A stretch of DNA of 64,000 nt, taken from positions 171,097-235,096 of the forward strand of contig NZ_AUHL01000006.1 in NCBI RefSeq assembly GCF_000423165.1, read 5' to 3'. Numbering within the stretch: the stretch's first letter is position 1; the number at the start of each line of letters is the position of its first letter. Of the stretch, positions 17,854 to 27,604 are shown piece by piece. The notes under the pieces were generated by a model. The model was not told the DNA's origin. It worked only from the letters and a program-made list of their open reading frames with translations, and made no database searches. This DNA comes from Pseudidiomarina sediminum DSM 21906 (lineage in GTDB: Bacteria > Pseudomonadota > Gammaproteobacteria > Enterobacterales > Alteromonadaceae). Made by a program: the position numbers and the translations under genes.

Positions 17854-17990
17854 TTTTCTTTCATGAAACCATAATTAGGTTACGTGAAAACAGTCGTTTA
17901 AGATCGTTGCGCCTGACGACGAATGTGGTGTCATTCAGCTGTAATGAAGTATCGTTAGCTTAAAAGGTTTGATCAGCTTCAGGGGACGCC

Positions 17991-19241
17991 ATGACGACAC
18001 AACTGGTTCGCTCAACAGGTATGGTCGGTGCCATTATGCTTGGGCTCGGCTCTATTTTAGGCACCGGCGTGTTTGTAAGCCTGGGGTTCGGCTATGCCTT
18101 AGCGGGCGACGCGTTACTCTACGCGATTGCCGTGGCTGCCTTTGTGGCATTGTGCAATGGGCTGTCGAGTGCACAATTGGCGGCAGCACATCCGGTCAGC
18201 GGCGGCACCTATGAATATGCTTATCAGTATCTAAACCGCCACTGGGCATTTGTTGCTGGGTGGGTTTTTATTTGCGCGAAAAGTGCATCAGCTGCCGCTG
18301 CACTGTTAGCAAGTGCTTACCTACTGCTGGCATCCTTTATGTCCGGTGAAATACCCGCAGCAGCGGTGATTGCTGTGGCCTTGCTCTTGCTCGGCGCGCT
18401 CACGGTCTTAGTATTGTGTGGCGTGCAACGGTCGAATCAGGTGAATGGCGTTTTAGTGACGCTGACCTTGTTAAGTCTTGGAGTTTTTGTGGCCTCGCTA
18501 GCGTCGACGCCGGTGGCCGAAAGCGTGGCGAATAAGGCTCATACAGTGAGTGTTTCGACAGTGTTGAGCGCCGTAGCGCTCCTTTTTGTTGCCTATACCG
18601 GCTATGGGCGCGTAGCAACGCTGGGGGAGGAGGTGAAGCAACCTCGACGTACCATTCCTCGGGCGATTGTGGCGACCCTGGTTGTGGTGATGGCATTGTA
18701 CCTTCTGGTTGGCTCGGTACTGGTACGGCACGCGCCAGAATTTGAGTTAACCAACTTTAACCTGAGTCAGTTACTGGCTTCAGGCTGGCAGCAAGAGGTG
18801 GTGCGCTTAGGAGCTGCATTAGCGATGATAGGAGTGGCATTAAACCTTCTGCTTGGTGTCTCACGAGTGGTGTTGGCGATGGCGCGCCGAGGTGATCTAC
18901 CGCGTGCATGGGCGCGACTGAATCAAGCGCGCAGCGCAGCTCCGTACGCAACGCTTGTGACGGCTCTGATCATCGCCGTTGTGGCTATGTTTGGCTCGGT
19001 AATTGGCGCCTGGTCGCTTAGTGCCTTGACCGTGCTGATGTATTATGGAATTACCAATTTAGCGGCGTTAAAGGTACCGCCGTCGCAGCGTTTCATCGCT
19101 AAGCCATGGTCAATCGTGGGTCTGTTCAGCTGCTTCGCCTTAATTTTTGTGGTGCCTGTGCAGTTTTTGTGGTTAGGGATGGGGAGCTTAGTCTTCGCTT
19201 GGGCTCTTCGCCTGCGCTATCAATTTTTGCGGCAAGGTTAA
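17991..19241 (+). CDS. APC-superfamily amino-acid permease
   Basis: The 416-residue product is very hydrophobic, with about 12 predicted transmembrane helices. The N-terminal GAIMLGLGSILGTGVFVSLG is the consensus unwound-helix motif of APC amino-acid transporters, and HPVSGGTYEYAYQYLNRHW and LFVAYTGYGRVATLGEEVKQ are further family segments. Substrate is not evident. It is a single gene divergent from cry-DASH, and its ATG has AGGGGA upstream. The next gene is 80 bp away in the same direction and unrelated. Confidence 0.9.
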   Translation: MTTQLVRSTGMVGAIMLGLGSILGTGVFVSLGFGYALAGDALLYAIAVAAFVALCNGLSSAQLAAAHPVSGGTYEYAYQYLNRHWAFVAGWVFICAKSASAAAALLASAYLLLASFMSGEIPAAAVIAVALLLLGALTVLVLCGVQRSNQVNGVLVTLTLLSLGVFVASLASTPVAESVANKAHTVSVSTVLSAVALLFVAYTGYGRVATLGEEVKQPRRTIPRAIVATLVVVMALYLLVGSVLVRHAPEFELTNFNLSQLLASGWQQEVVRLGAALAMIGVALNLLLGVSRVVLAMARRGDLPRAWARLNQARSAAPYATLVTALIIAVVAMFGSVIGAWSLSALTVLMYYGITNLAALKVPPSQRFIAKPWSIVGLFSCFALIFVVPVQFLWLGMGSLVFAWALRLRYQFLRQG

Positions 19242-19321
19242 GAATACGTTGAAACTAACGGCATCTTTGTCAATACTCAAGCAAGGTCACGCGCGGGTGA
19301 TCGAGGTGGAGTAAGCATGGT

Positions 19322-21973
19322 TTGTCGATAACACAACTAGAATGGCGTGACCAACTCTTGATGTTTGGTTTGCTGCTGGCAATCATTTGTATCGCGGTCG
19401 GTTGGTGGATCGGTTGTCGCGAGCGCACGCGTCTAAAACGTCTCATGGCCGCTGAGTTTAGAACCTTAGCATCGCTGGCACAAAATAAATCGCTCCCCGA
19501 AAAGCTCTCTGAAATTTGTTTACTTATTGAAGACCAAATCCCCCATGTAATGTGTTCCGTCATGTTGGTCGATGAAGACCAAGCGACCCTGCAGGCCATT
19601 AGCGCCCCAAGCTTACCGAGTGACTTTTCGTCAGCCTTACAACATTTGCCGATTGCTGATGGTGTCGGCGCCTGCGGTACGGCCGCGTATACTAAGCAGC
19701 CGGTGCTTGTTGCTGATATGACGCATGATGCCCGCTTTCAAGCCTTTCGTGAGTTGATTCAACGCTTCCAGCTGCGTGCGTGCTGGTCCTTTCCAGTACT
19801 ATCAACGACGGGATCGCAGGTCATCGGCACCTTCGCCGTGTATTCGCATTTGCCAAGTGAGCCTACCGCTGAGCAAACAACAGTGATCCAGCGTTGTCGC
19901 GATATTGTGGCGCTAGTAATTGATCAACATCGGGATCGGGTGCAACGTGAACGTAGCGAGCAACGTCATCGCTCCTTATTCAGTTATAACCCCGAGGCGG
20001 TATTTACCCTTGATCTCGAGGGTCGCTTTGTCAGCATCAATCGCGCCGGTGAAGGGTTAACCGGATACGATGAACAAAGCATGCTTGGCCAACATTATGA
20101 ATTGGTGGTGGCAGCAGCTGACCGGGCGCGCACGCTGACGCACTTTAAGGCCGCCAAAGCGGGCAAGCCGCAACGCTATGAAGTCACCATTTATAACCGT
20201 GAAGGCGAAGCGAAAATCGTCGACGTCACCAACATGCCGATTTTTATCGATGGTGAAATCACCGGTGTGCATGGGGTTGCAAAAGATGTGACTGCGCAGC
20301 GCCGTAACGAGTCGCGTTTAAAGCTGTTGGAACGTAGCGTGGAGTCCAGTACCAACGGGGTGGTTATTTGTGATGCGAATTTACCAGACTACCCAATTAT
20401 TTATATCAATAAAGCGTTTAAGGCGATCACGGGGTATACCGATGAAACCGAAGTGATTGGCCGTGAATTTAACTTCCTCCAAGGTACAGACAGAGACAAT
20501 GACGCCAGTCGTAAAGTACGAGAAGCGTTGCTGAGTCGCACTGAAGTCAGGGTTGTGATCCGCAACTATCGCAAAGATGGCAGCTTATTTTGGAATGATT
20601 TATTGGTTTCGCCGGTACGTGATGGCGATCGCGTGACACATTTTGTGGGTCTGCAAAGTGATATTACTGAACGGGTCGAGCGTGAACAGGAGTTGCGCTT
20701 TTTAGCGCGTCACGATGTGCTGACGGGGCTGCCGAATCGTAATGCCTTAGAAGCGCGTTTAAATGAACGCTTACTTCAAGATAAACAGACCAATGTGTAC
20801 GTCTTGTTTATTGATCTGGACGGCTTCAAACCGATCAATGACAGTCTTGGCCATGCTGTCGGTGACCGGGTGCTGAAAGAAACTGCTGAGCGCTTACGGC
20901 AACAGCTAACCGACAACGATTTATTAGCGCGTTTTGGCGGAGATGAATTCGTTGCGGTCATTTATAGTGCCACCACCTCGGTGGACGCAACCCTGTTGAT
21001 CGCACGGTTACTCGCTGTATTTCATCAACCTTATCGGTTTGATGATCTTGAAGTGTCATTGTCGGCCACCATTGGTGTCGCCGATAGCCGTCTGCCATTC
21101 GAGCGCCCGGCAGAATTGATTCAACGCGCGGATATCGCGATGTATGAAGCCAAACGTCGCGGCGGTAGCGCTTGGTATTGGTACAGTGCAGACCTTGATG
21201 AGGGCATGCAGCAGCAGGTGGCATTGCGTACTCAGTTACAAGAAGCGATTCAACAGCAGCAGTTTGAATTATTTTATCAGCCTATTGTTGATAATGACGG
21301 GCGCCCTCGGGCGGTGGAGGCGTTGGTCCGTTGGCACCATCCGCAACAAGGCTATATCTCACCTGCTGAATTCATTCCCTTGGCGGAAAAAACCGGGCAA
21401 ATTATTGCCATTGCTGATTGGGTATTTGAGCAGGCCTGCAGCGACTGCGCTGAGCTGTTAGCCACTGGATTACAGAGTGTTAGTGTGAATTTTTCGCCAA
21501 TGCAGTTTTATCGCGACGATTTTCTCGAAAAAGTCGAAGCAACTATGCAGCGTTACCAGGTCAAACCGAAACAATTGGTCGTGGAGATTACCGAGAATGT
21601 CTTTATACGCGACAGTGAGCGTATGATCGAACTTTTACATGGCTTGCGCGCACTCGGCTTGAAAATAGCGATTGATGATTTTGGTACGGGGTTTGCGAGC
21701 TTAAGTTATTTGAATCAACTGCCGGTTGATGGGGTCAAAATCGATAAGAGTTTTATCCACAATGTGCATAAAAATCCTCGTAATGCAGCGATCACGCGTG
21801 GCGTTTTGTTAATCGCTGAAGAGCTAGGTGTGCGTACCATTGCGGAAGGTGTAGAAACAATCGAGGAACAAGAGTATTTGGTAACCCATGGTTGTGAAAT
21901 GTTGCAGGGGTATTTGCATTGTCGCCCACAACCCTTAGTGGACGTGGTGCAGTGGCTTGCGAAGCAGCGTTAA
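19322..21973 (+). CDS. GAF-PAS-PAS-GGDEF-EAL dual c-di-GMP enzyme
   Basis: The start is a TTG at 19322 with GGAG 10 nt before it; an ATG at 19361 is the alternative. The 883 residues show one membrane helix (about 13-30), a GAF domain (45-200), two PAS domains (215-325 and 330-445; the second has YINKAFKAITGYTDETEVIG and the LOV-like REFNFLQGTD segment), GGDEF (455-620, intact RFGGDEF but no RxxD site: TDND) and EAL (635-880, intact EALVRWHHP, EITENVF, DDFGTGFASL, AEGVET). Both cyclase and phosphodiesterase motifs are complete. The second PAS resembles flavin-binding LOV domains but has GREFNFLQG where GRNCRFLQG carries the reactive Cys, so photochemistry is doubtful. A stable hairpin overlaps the stop. 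Confidence 0.92.
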   Translation: MSITQLEWRDQLLMFGLLLAIICIAVGWWIGCRERTRLKRLMAAEFRTLASLAQNKSLPEKLSEICLLIEDQIPHVMCSVMLVDEDQATLQAISAPSLPSDFSSALQHLPIADGVGACGTAAYTKQPVLVADMTHDARFQAFRELIQRFQLRACWSFPVLSTTGSQVIGTFAVYSHLPSEPTAEQTTVIQRCRDIVALVIDQHRDRVQRERSEQRHRSLFSYNPEAVFTLDLEGRFVSINRAGEGLTGYDEQSMLGQHYELVVAAADRARTLTHFKAAKAGKPQRYEVTIYNREGEAKIVDVTNMPIFIDGEITGVHGVAKDVTAQRRNESRLKLLERSVESSTNGVVICDANLPDYPIIYINKAFKAITGYTDETEVIGREFNFLQGTDRDNDASRKVREALLSRTEVRVVIRNYRKDGSLFWNDLLVSPVRDGDRVTHFVGLQSDITERVEREQELRFLARHDVLTGLPNRNALEARLNERLLQDKQTNVYVLFIDLDGFKPINDSLGHAVGDRVLKETAERLRQQLTDNDLLARFGGDEFVAVIYSATTSVDATLLIARLLAVFHQPYRFDDLEVSLSATIGVADSRLPFERPAELIQRADIAMYEAKRRGGSAWYWYSADLDEGMQQQVALRTQLQEAIQQQQFELFYQPIVDNDGRPRAVEALVRWHHPQQGYISPAEFIPLAEKTGQIIAIADWVFEQACSDCAELLATGLQSVSVNFSPMQFYRDDFLEKVEATMQRYQVKPKQLVVEITENVFIRDSERMIELLHGLRALGLKIAIDDFGTGFASLSYLNQLPVDGVKIDKSFIHNVHKNPRNAAITRGVLLIAEELGVRTIAEGVETIEEQEYLVTHGCEMLQGYLHCRPQPLVDVVQWLAKQR

Positions 21974-21990
21974 GCTGCTTCGCTCGAGCC
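21953..21990. terminator. Hairpin between convergent genes, probable terminator
   Basis: GCGAAGCAGC (21959-21968) pairs perfectly with GCTGCTTCGC (21974-21983) around GTTAA, which includes the stop codon of the upstream gene. TGGCT/AGCCA extends the structure. It lies in the 25-bp gap between two convergent genes, but there is no long T-run. Confidence 0.5.
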
Positions 21991-21998
21991 ATGGTCAG

Positions 21999-24131
21999 TT
22001 AGAAGCGGTAATCGAAACCTACAGAAATGGTTTGTGGCTTATTTGGACGCGCGCCGTAAGGGACGCGTGAAATAATCACTTGTTCATCAAACAGGTTCTC
22101 AACTTTCACAAATACCGTGGTTTGTTGGCTTAGCGGGTAGCGGCTAATCAAGTCAACCGTCCACAACGACTCGGTACGTTGCATGGTATCATCGTTGCGA
22201 TTGCAGCCGACATTGACGCAGGTCTCGTCCATGAATTTAACGATGGCGTGATTTTCCCAGCCACTGTCATGCAAGAGACCAATGCGGCTGCTAAAGACGT
22301 GTTCAGGGATATCCGCCAAGGTATCGCCATCAACCACACCGGTAAGGTTATTATCCGCACTGATTTCCGCGCTAGTGTAGGTGTAGGCAATACTTACTGG
22401 AATTTGCCATGCTCCCTGCTGCCAACGATGACCGAGCTGCACTTCAACACCTTGCACCAAGGCTTCGCCAGTCACGTAGCTGCCAGAAGTTTCACCATTG
22501 CTGCATGGATTGGCGACGGAGCAGCTTTCTGCTTGGTTATTGAAATCACTGCGGAAGGCAATGGCTTCAGCGAATAACTCACCTTGGCTGTAGCGTGCGC
22601 CTAGCTCGTAGTTAGTGCTGGTTTCTGGCTCGTCGGTTGCGGTTGCGCCGCCACCTAATGGCGCAAAGCCACGGTGAACACCGGCAAGCACTTGTACTCG
22701 CTCAGAAACATCATAGGTAAATGACACGCCAGGCAACCATTCTTGCGCCTGACTACTGCGCATGCTCGGCACATCGCTACGATCCGTCATGGCAAATTGT
22801 TTGCGGTAGGTATCTGCATCTTCGTAGCGCAGTGTTGCCTCAATGCTTAAGCGATCGGTCGCTTGCCAACGATCCGCCAACCAAAATGCTTGTGCATCGG
22901 CACCCTCTAAGCGGTTATCGCCACCGGTTGGGGCAATTTCACCTTGGTAAACGAGGCTACCATTAATTTGGTCATAGACTTCAATCGGCTGGAAGCGGTC
23001 CATGCGATCGGAGTGGTCGCGCGCGCCGAATTCAACTTCGTGGTCGCCCCAATTGCTCTGCAGACGCATCTCAAGGCCATAAGATTCATAGGCACGGTTG
23101 TTATGTTTGTACTCTAAGCCCGTTACGTCCGCTTCACCATGCAAGATGGCCAGAGCATTTGCATCACCAGCGTTGGCCGCAGTGATCAAATCGCCAGGGC
23201 TGCCTTTGAACCAATCACGTTTGTAGTCATTGAGGTAGGCAACGGCGGTAAAGCGTAAGTTATCGGCTAAGTCGAGGTCGTAAGTTAGGCTGTAACCATT
23301 GTGTTGGTTGTCCATTTGATCGATGGCGGTCAGCCCATAACGACGGTTCGGATTTTCCGCGAAGTCAGCGTCGGTTAAGCCAGTGTAGGTTTCGTTGGAG
23401 ATTTGCTCCGAGTATTGCAATTTTGCGGTGAGGCTCTGATTAACACCCGACCAGCGTAATTTCACCAAGTAGTCTTGGATGTCATGGCCAGCATCACGGT
23501 GATCACGGTCAATGGTTTTAAATCCATCGCTATCGCGTTGCACAGTATCAATCAGCCAACCAAACGCGCCTTCCGTACCGCCATAATAGGCATGAATATC
23601 GCGGCTGTTGTTTTCACCCATGCGCAGGGTGACCTGACCTTCACGCTGCTGTGGAATCGGCGTCGTGATTAGGTTCACAACACCGCCGGTAGTTTGCGGC
23701 CCGTAGCGCAGTAACGGCGCGCCTTTGAGTACCTCAATACCATGCATGCGGTAGGCTTCAGGGAAGTAATACGCAGCTGGGTTCGAGTAAGGCGCTGGCG
23801 CGATCATGACGCCGTCTTCGAGTAAAGTTACCTTGCTTGAACGTCCACCTGCAGCGGCGCGAATGCCGATATTTGGGCGCAGACCCTGGCCATCTTCTTC
23901 GCGAATATACACCCCAGGAACGGTTTTGAGGAGTTGATTGATATCCGTGTTTACTTCAATTGCCATTTGTTCTGGCGAAATCACAGCACTTGAGCCTGCG
24001 ACGGTTTTGGCATCTTCTTTGCTGCCAATAATTTTGATGACTTCGTCAGCGTTATCTGGTGTTGTTGCCGCTACGGCGCCAGTTGACGCTAAGGCGAGTG
24101 CTACTGCACTGGTAAGAAGTGAATATCGCAT
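21999..24131 (-). CDS. TonB-dependent outer-membrane receptor (FecA-like)
   Basis: The 710-residue product has a signal peptide (cleavage near residue 21), a plug domain and a beta-barrel ending in the aromatic residue Phe (SVGFDYRF). Plug motifs include NQLLKTVPGVYIREEDGQGL, NIGIRAAAGGRSSKVTLLED and IEVLKGAPLLRYGPQTTGGV, like ferric-citrate (FecA) type receptors. DEVIKIIG near the mature N-terminus is a candidate TonB box. Two cysteine pairs (SCSVANPC and TCVNVGC) lie in predicted extracellular loops. A Fur-like palindrome upstream (24211-24227) indicates iron control. Likely a siderophore or iron-chelate receptor; substrate unknown. Confidence 0.92.
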   Translation of the reverse strand: MRYSLLTSAVALALASTGAVAATTPDNADEVIKIIGSKEDAKTVAGSSAVISPEQMAIEVNTDINQLLKTVPGVYIREEDGQGLRPNIGIRAAAGGRSSKVTLLEDGVMIAPAPYSNPAAYYFPEAYRMHGIEVLKGAPLLRYGPQTTGGVVNLITTPIPQQREGQVTLRMGENNSRDIHAYYGGTEGAFGWLIDTVQRDSDGFKTIDRDHRDAGHDIQDYLVKLRWSGVNQSLTAKLQYSEQISNETYTGLTDADFAENPNRRYGLTAIDQMDNQHNGYSLTYDLDLADNLRFTAVAYLNDYKRDWFKGSPGDLITAANAGDANALAILHGEADVTGLEYKHNNRAYESYGLEMRLQSNWGDHEVEFGARDHSDRMDRFQPIEVYDQINGSLVYQGEIAPTGGDNRLEGADAQAFWLADRWQATDRLSIEATLRYEDADTYRKQFAMTDRSDVPSMRSSQAQEWLPGVSFTYDVSERVQVLAGVHRGFAPLGGGATATDEPETSTNYELGARYSQGELFAEAIAFRSDFNNQAESCSVANPCSNGETSGSYVTGEALVQGVEVQLGHRWQQGAWQIPVSIAYTYTSAEISADNNLTGVVDGDTLADIPEHVFSSRIGLLHDSGWENHAIVKFMDETCVNVGCNRNDDTMQRTESLWTVDLISRYPLSQQTTVFVKVENLFDEQVIISRVPYGARPNKPQTISVGFDYRF

Positions 24132-24210
24132 GTGTCCCCCACGGAAATGTATTCAACAAATCATATGGGGGCGGATTATAAATACAAACCATTCGCATTA
24201 GCAATAGTTC

Positions 24211-24227
24211 ATGAGAATTATTCTCAT
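24211..24227. promoter_or_regulatory. Fur box candidate
   Basis: ATGAGAATTATTCTCAT is a perfect palindrome with one central base and matches the core of gammaproteobacterial Fur boxes (TGAGAATxATTCTCA). It lies 80 bp upstream of the TonB-receptor start in an AT-rich gap and would repress that gene when iron is plentiful. Confidence 0.75.
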
Positions 24228-24247
24228 TTACAAAATTTCAATAAAGG

Positions 24248-25537
24248 CTAAATAACGAACAGATTACGGTACATGCGCTCAGCGTAGTCATCGGTCATGC
24301 CTGCGATATAGTCACAGAGCACGCGGTCAGCTGCGTGATGGCCTGATTGATCATGCGCCATTTGCCAACGCGAGCGGGTGTTGTGCGGCAATAACCGCAT
24401 CGGCTCATTATGAAAGGCGCTGAATAAGTTCAGAAGCATGGTTTGGCTGCGATAGCGTAACTGCTGAATCGAGGGTTGATTGATCACATGTTCAAATACC
24501 ACGGCTTTGAGGCTGTCGAGTAAGAAACGTTCAGCTTCTGGTAAGGTGGCGTTGTAGCGGATCAATGGTTCTTTGGCGTCCGGTAAGACCTCGGCAATGG
24601 TGACCGCGGTGACGAAAATATTCACCAGCGCACCTATCGCATCTTTTCGCGTGCTGTGTTCATTTGAGAACAGTTGCGTCCCTAAGCGTTGCATCAACTC
24701 AGAGAGTGGCCCGTCAAGCTCACCTACGACACTATCAAGATGAGCGTGCCACTGGGTCGCCGACAAAGTACCTGTGACCACTGCATCCTCAAGGTCATGT
24801 ACGCCATAGGCGATGTCGTCGGCAAGTTCCATTAACGAGGCGTCAAAGCTTTTGTAGAGTGAGCGTTGCCAAGGGCTCACGTCGAACGTTTCGACGCTTT
24901 GAAACAACTGGCGATCATCAGCACTGAGCGGTGCGAGTACCCAGTTCAGCAGGTCGGCGTCACAGGCAAAGAGTGCTTTGGCGGGTTTCCAGTGGGCTAA
25001 ACTAGCGGCGTCAGTTGGTGTGGCGATAGCATCGAGATTGGGCATTAATACTGGGTATTTTAACAGGCCCAGCAAGGTGCGGCGGGTTAAATCCATGCCG
25101 TGTTCTGAGTGATAGGCTTCAAGTTTGCCGACAATTCGAAAGGTTTGGCCATTGCCTTCAAAGCCGCCCGAGGCCAGCATTTTATAGTTCAGCGCTACCT
25201 CGCCACCATGGCCAAATGGAGGGTGGCCAATATCGTGCGCTAAACATAGTGTTTCCATGAGATTTAAATCGGGCAACAGTGCTTGTTCTTGCGCGCTGCT
25301 GACATGCTCTAGCTGGTTGATAAGTGACGTGCCAATTTGCGCAGCTTCAAGCGAATGGGTCAAACGGGTACGATAAAAGTCATTCTCGCCGACGTTCATA
25401 ATTTGGGTTTTGGACTGTAAGCGTCGAAACGCTGCAGAGTGAAGCACGCGCGCCCGATCGCGTTGCCACGGTGTGCGGCGATCACCAGGACGCTGCGTTG
25501 AAGGGCCTGAACGTCGTTGTTGCCATTGTTCACTCAT
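24248..25537 (-). CDS. dgt: Deoxyguanosinetriphosphate triphosphohydrolase-like protein
   Basis: The 429-residue HD-domain protein starts with the family segment RTPWQRDRARVLHSAAFRRL, followed by QSKTQIMNVGENDFYRTRLT and HSLEAAQIG. The metal-binding HD is in LAHDIGHPPFGHGGE, and DIAYGVHDLEDAV carries the second aspartate. It belongs to the shorter dGTPase-like group that hydrolyses dNTPs to deoxynucleoside plus triphosphate, some of which act in phage defence. It is separated by 85 bp from the upstream methyltransferase gene; two small palindromes lie in that gap. The symbol is by family only. Confidence 0.88.
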   Translation of the reverse strand: MSEQWQQRRSGPSTQRPGDRRTPWQRDRARVLHSAAFRRLQSKTQIMNVGENDFYRTRLTHSLEAAQIGTSLINQLEHVSSAQEQALLPDLNLMETLCLAHDIGHPPFGHGGEVALNYKMLASGGFEGNGQTFRIVGKLEAYHSEHGMDLTRRTLLGLLKYPVLMPNLDAIATPTDAASLAHWKPAKALFACDADLLNWVLAPLSADDRQLFQSVETFDVSPWQRSLYKSFDASLMELADDIAYGVHDLEDAVVTGTLSATQWHAHLDSVVGELDGPLSELMQRLGTQLFSNEHSTRKDAIGALVNIFVTAVTIAEVLPDAKEPLIRYNATLPEAERFLLDSLKAVVFEHVINQPSIQQLRYRSQTMLLNLFSAFHNEPMRLLPHNTRSRWQMAHDQSGHHAADRVLCDYIAGMTDDYAERMYRNLFVI

Positions 25538-25574
25538 GGTTATTCCTTTTGCTGAGTCCTTGATTGCATGATGC

Positions 25575-25603
25575 TACGATAATCGTAAAGGGGTATCGAT
25601 ACC
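25575..25603. promoter_or_regulatory. Two adjacent palindromes upstream of the dGTPase gene
   Basis: TACGATAATCGTA (25575-25587) and GGTATCGATACC (25592-25603) are perfect palindromes separated by 4 bp, 38-66 bp before the dGTPase start. Their spacing and position would suit an operator, but I recognise no regulator for them. Confidence 0.4.
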
Positions 25604-25622
25604 AGTCTGCCTAGCTGCTTTT

Positions 25623-26273
25623 TCATTGCTTCGTTTGCAAAATCACCACGTCGTCACTGAGGTAATCGATGCGCAGTGACCAATGCTGGGCGAGCCAGTC
25701 GATGGTGTGTTGGTGGAAAAAGCTAATATGGGTTGGATCATTGCGGTAATTCCAGCCTTTAAAGTGTGCTAAATCGCGCCAACGTTTGGTCATCAATACC
25801 AGCCAGCCACCCGGTTTGAGGCATTGCAGCAACTGCTCAAGCACGTCGGCTGGGGCTGCGATATGCTCGATCACTTCGGTGCAGGTAATGTAGTCATAGG
25901 TGGTGTTTAACACCTTGGTATCGGGCGCGTAGAAGACATCGTAGATGGCACATGGGAAGCCGCGTTCAGTGAGCATGAGGGATAAGGTTGGGCCCGGGCC
26001 ACTGCCGAAGTCGAGTCCTTGGGCGCCGCTGTGTAAGCGTGATTGCAGTGGCACTGCTGCGCGATCGAGGAAACTGCGGTAATGCGGATCCTGTGGGTCA
26101 TTTTCATGGTAATCATAAATGGCTTTTTCGTCTGCCAGTGAGAGACGATGTACCGCTGGCACTTGGATCAGCTGGCAGTTCTGGCAGCGCCAAAATTCAC
26201 GTCCTTGCAATGTGCCGCGGGTCTGTTGATAAAAAAGCTCCGTATGTGGCGTACCACACAGTCCACACTTCAC
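25623..26273 (-). CDS. Class I SAM-dependent methyltransferase with zinc-ribbon N-terminus
   Basis: The 216-residue protein begins with a CxxC-CxxC zinc ribbon (Cys3, Cys6, Cys30, Cys33) followed by a Rossmann methyltransferase fold. Motif I is LDFGSGPGPTLSLML, and TCTEVIEHIAAPADVLEQL followed by LKPGGWLVLMTKRW mark later strands. This architecture resembles 2-polyprenyl-6-methoxyphenol/ubiquinone-type methyltransferases of unknown substrate. Its start overlaps the end of the PAS-GGDEF gene by 4 bp (26270-26273), so they are translationally coupled. Confidence 0.85.
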   Translation of the reverse strand: MKCGLCGTPHTELFYQQTRGTLQGREFWRCQNCQLIQVPAVHRLSLADEKAIYDYHENDPQDPHYRSFLDRAAVPLQSRLHSGAQGLDFGSGPGPTLSLMLTERGFPCAIYDVFYAPDTKVLNTTYDYITCTEVIEHIAAPADVLEQLLQCLKPGGWLVLMTKRWRDLAHFKGWNYRNDPTHISFFHQHTIDWLAQHWSLRIDYLSDDVVILQTKQ

Positions 26274-27571
26274 CGCAGTTCCTCAGTGGCGCGGTGCCAG
26301 AGTTTAACGCAATTGCGGTTACCTTGTTTGGCGTGGTACATGGCTTGGTCGGCGCAGCGCAAAAGCTCGCCTGTTTGTTGCGCATGAAACGGGTAGATGG
26401 CGACCCCGATACTGGCCGAGATGCTTAACGTCAGTTGTTCAATGGCAAAAGGTTTCTCGAGCTCTTCGCGGATACGCTCGGCGATGGTACTGGCAACGTC
26501 GGTAGCGACCTCGCTGCTGGGTAAGTCACGTGCCAATACGACAAATTCATCGCCACCAATACGGCAGGCCAAATCAGAGTCACGGAGACAGGACTTCACG
26601 CGCCGTGCGACATGGATCAGCAGCTGATCGCCAATATTATGACCGTGGGAGTCGTTGACAGGTTTAAAGTCATCTAAATCGACAAACAACACTGCTAGAG
26701 CTGTGTCTTGTTGTTGGCACTGGCTTAAACTACGCTCAAAGGCTTCGTCGAAATGCACGCGATTCGGCAAGTTGGTCAACATATCTTGGCGCGCCATGCG
26801 TGCCATTTTCTCGCGCTGTTGGCGTTGCTCGGTGATTTCTCGGGCAATGCCCATGAGGTAGCCTGGTTCGTTCCCGTCGCCCTCTACCCGAGAGCCGCGG
26901 CAGCCGTACCAATGCCACTGTTCATCGGGGTGCTTCACGCGAAATTCAATTTCATCGAGGGCTGGACTGCCGTTGAGAATTGACTGGATAAAGGCATTAC
27001 ACGTCGCCATGTCATCGGGGTGCACAATTTCTTCGAACGAGCGATGCAGTGCCTCATCAACAGGGTGCTCTACACAGCGCTCCCAATTCGGTGACAGGTA
27101 ACCGATGATGCCGTTGCTATCAACGGTGAAAATAATATCGTTCGCTTGTTCAACAAGGGTACGAAAACGCAGTTCACTGGCACGTAGCTCTTGTTCCAGC
27201 TGCCGACGATGTGTCGCCTCAACAATAAACCCCGTCCAACTCAAGCTGCCATCGTCATGCTGGCACCCTGTGTCATATGCGTCGAGCCAAAGTTGACGTC
27301 CATCTGGGCGAATAAATCGAAATGGATGATGCCATTCGAGATCTTGCTCAGCCGATAGAATACTCGCGTTAATCACCCGCTCGCGGTCATCGGGGTGAAC
27401 ACACTCGAGGAGTGCGCTGGCGTCTTCGAGCAAAGGTGCGACCTCTAACCCTAATAAATCGGCAGCAGTCTCGGACAGAAAAGCAAAATAAAAGTGCCCT
27501 TTGGGGTCACGCATCAATTGATAAGTGACACCTGGGAGTTGTTGCATGATGTGCTGGGCAGAAGTGGGCAT
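26270..27571 (-). CDS. PAS-PAS-GGDEF diguanylate cyclase
   Basis: The 433 residues contain two PAS domains (about 5-130 and 135-255, the second with ANDIIFTVDSNGIIGYLSPN) and a C-terminal GGDEF domain (about 265-425). The active motif RIGGDEFVV is intact and RDSD five residues earlier is the RxxD inhibitory site, so feedback-inhibited c-di-GMP synthesis is expected. No membrane segment is visible. The gene lies 33 bp downstream of yajQ, which encodes a putative c-di-GMP-binding protein, and is coupled to the methyltransferase gene. Confidence 0.92.
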   Translation of the reverse strand: MPTSAQHIMQQLPGVTYQLMRDPKGHFYFAFLSETAADLLGLEVAPLLEDASALLECVHPDDRERVINASILSAEQDLEWHHPFRFIRPDGRQLWLDAYDTGCQHDDGSLSWTGFIVEATHRRQLEQELRASELRFRTLVEQANDIIFTVDSNGIIGYLSPNWERCVEHPVDEALHRSFEEIVHPDDMATCNAFIQSILNGSPALDEIEFRVKHPDEQWHWYGCRGSRVEGDGNEPGYLMGIAREITEQRQQREKMARMARQDMLTNLPNRVHFDEAFERSLSQCQQQDTALAVLFVDLDDFKPVNDSHGHNIGDQLLIHVARRVKSCLRDSDLACRIGGDEFVVLARDLPSSEVATDVASTIAERIREELEKPFAIEQLTLSISASIGVAIYPFHAQQTGELLRCADQAMYHAKQGNRNCVKLWHRATEELR

Positions 27572-27604
27572 CTGGCTGACTCGTTGGCTCGCGGTTAATT
27601 CAGC

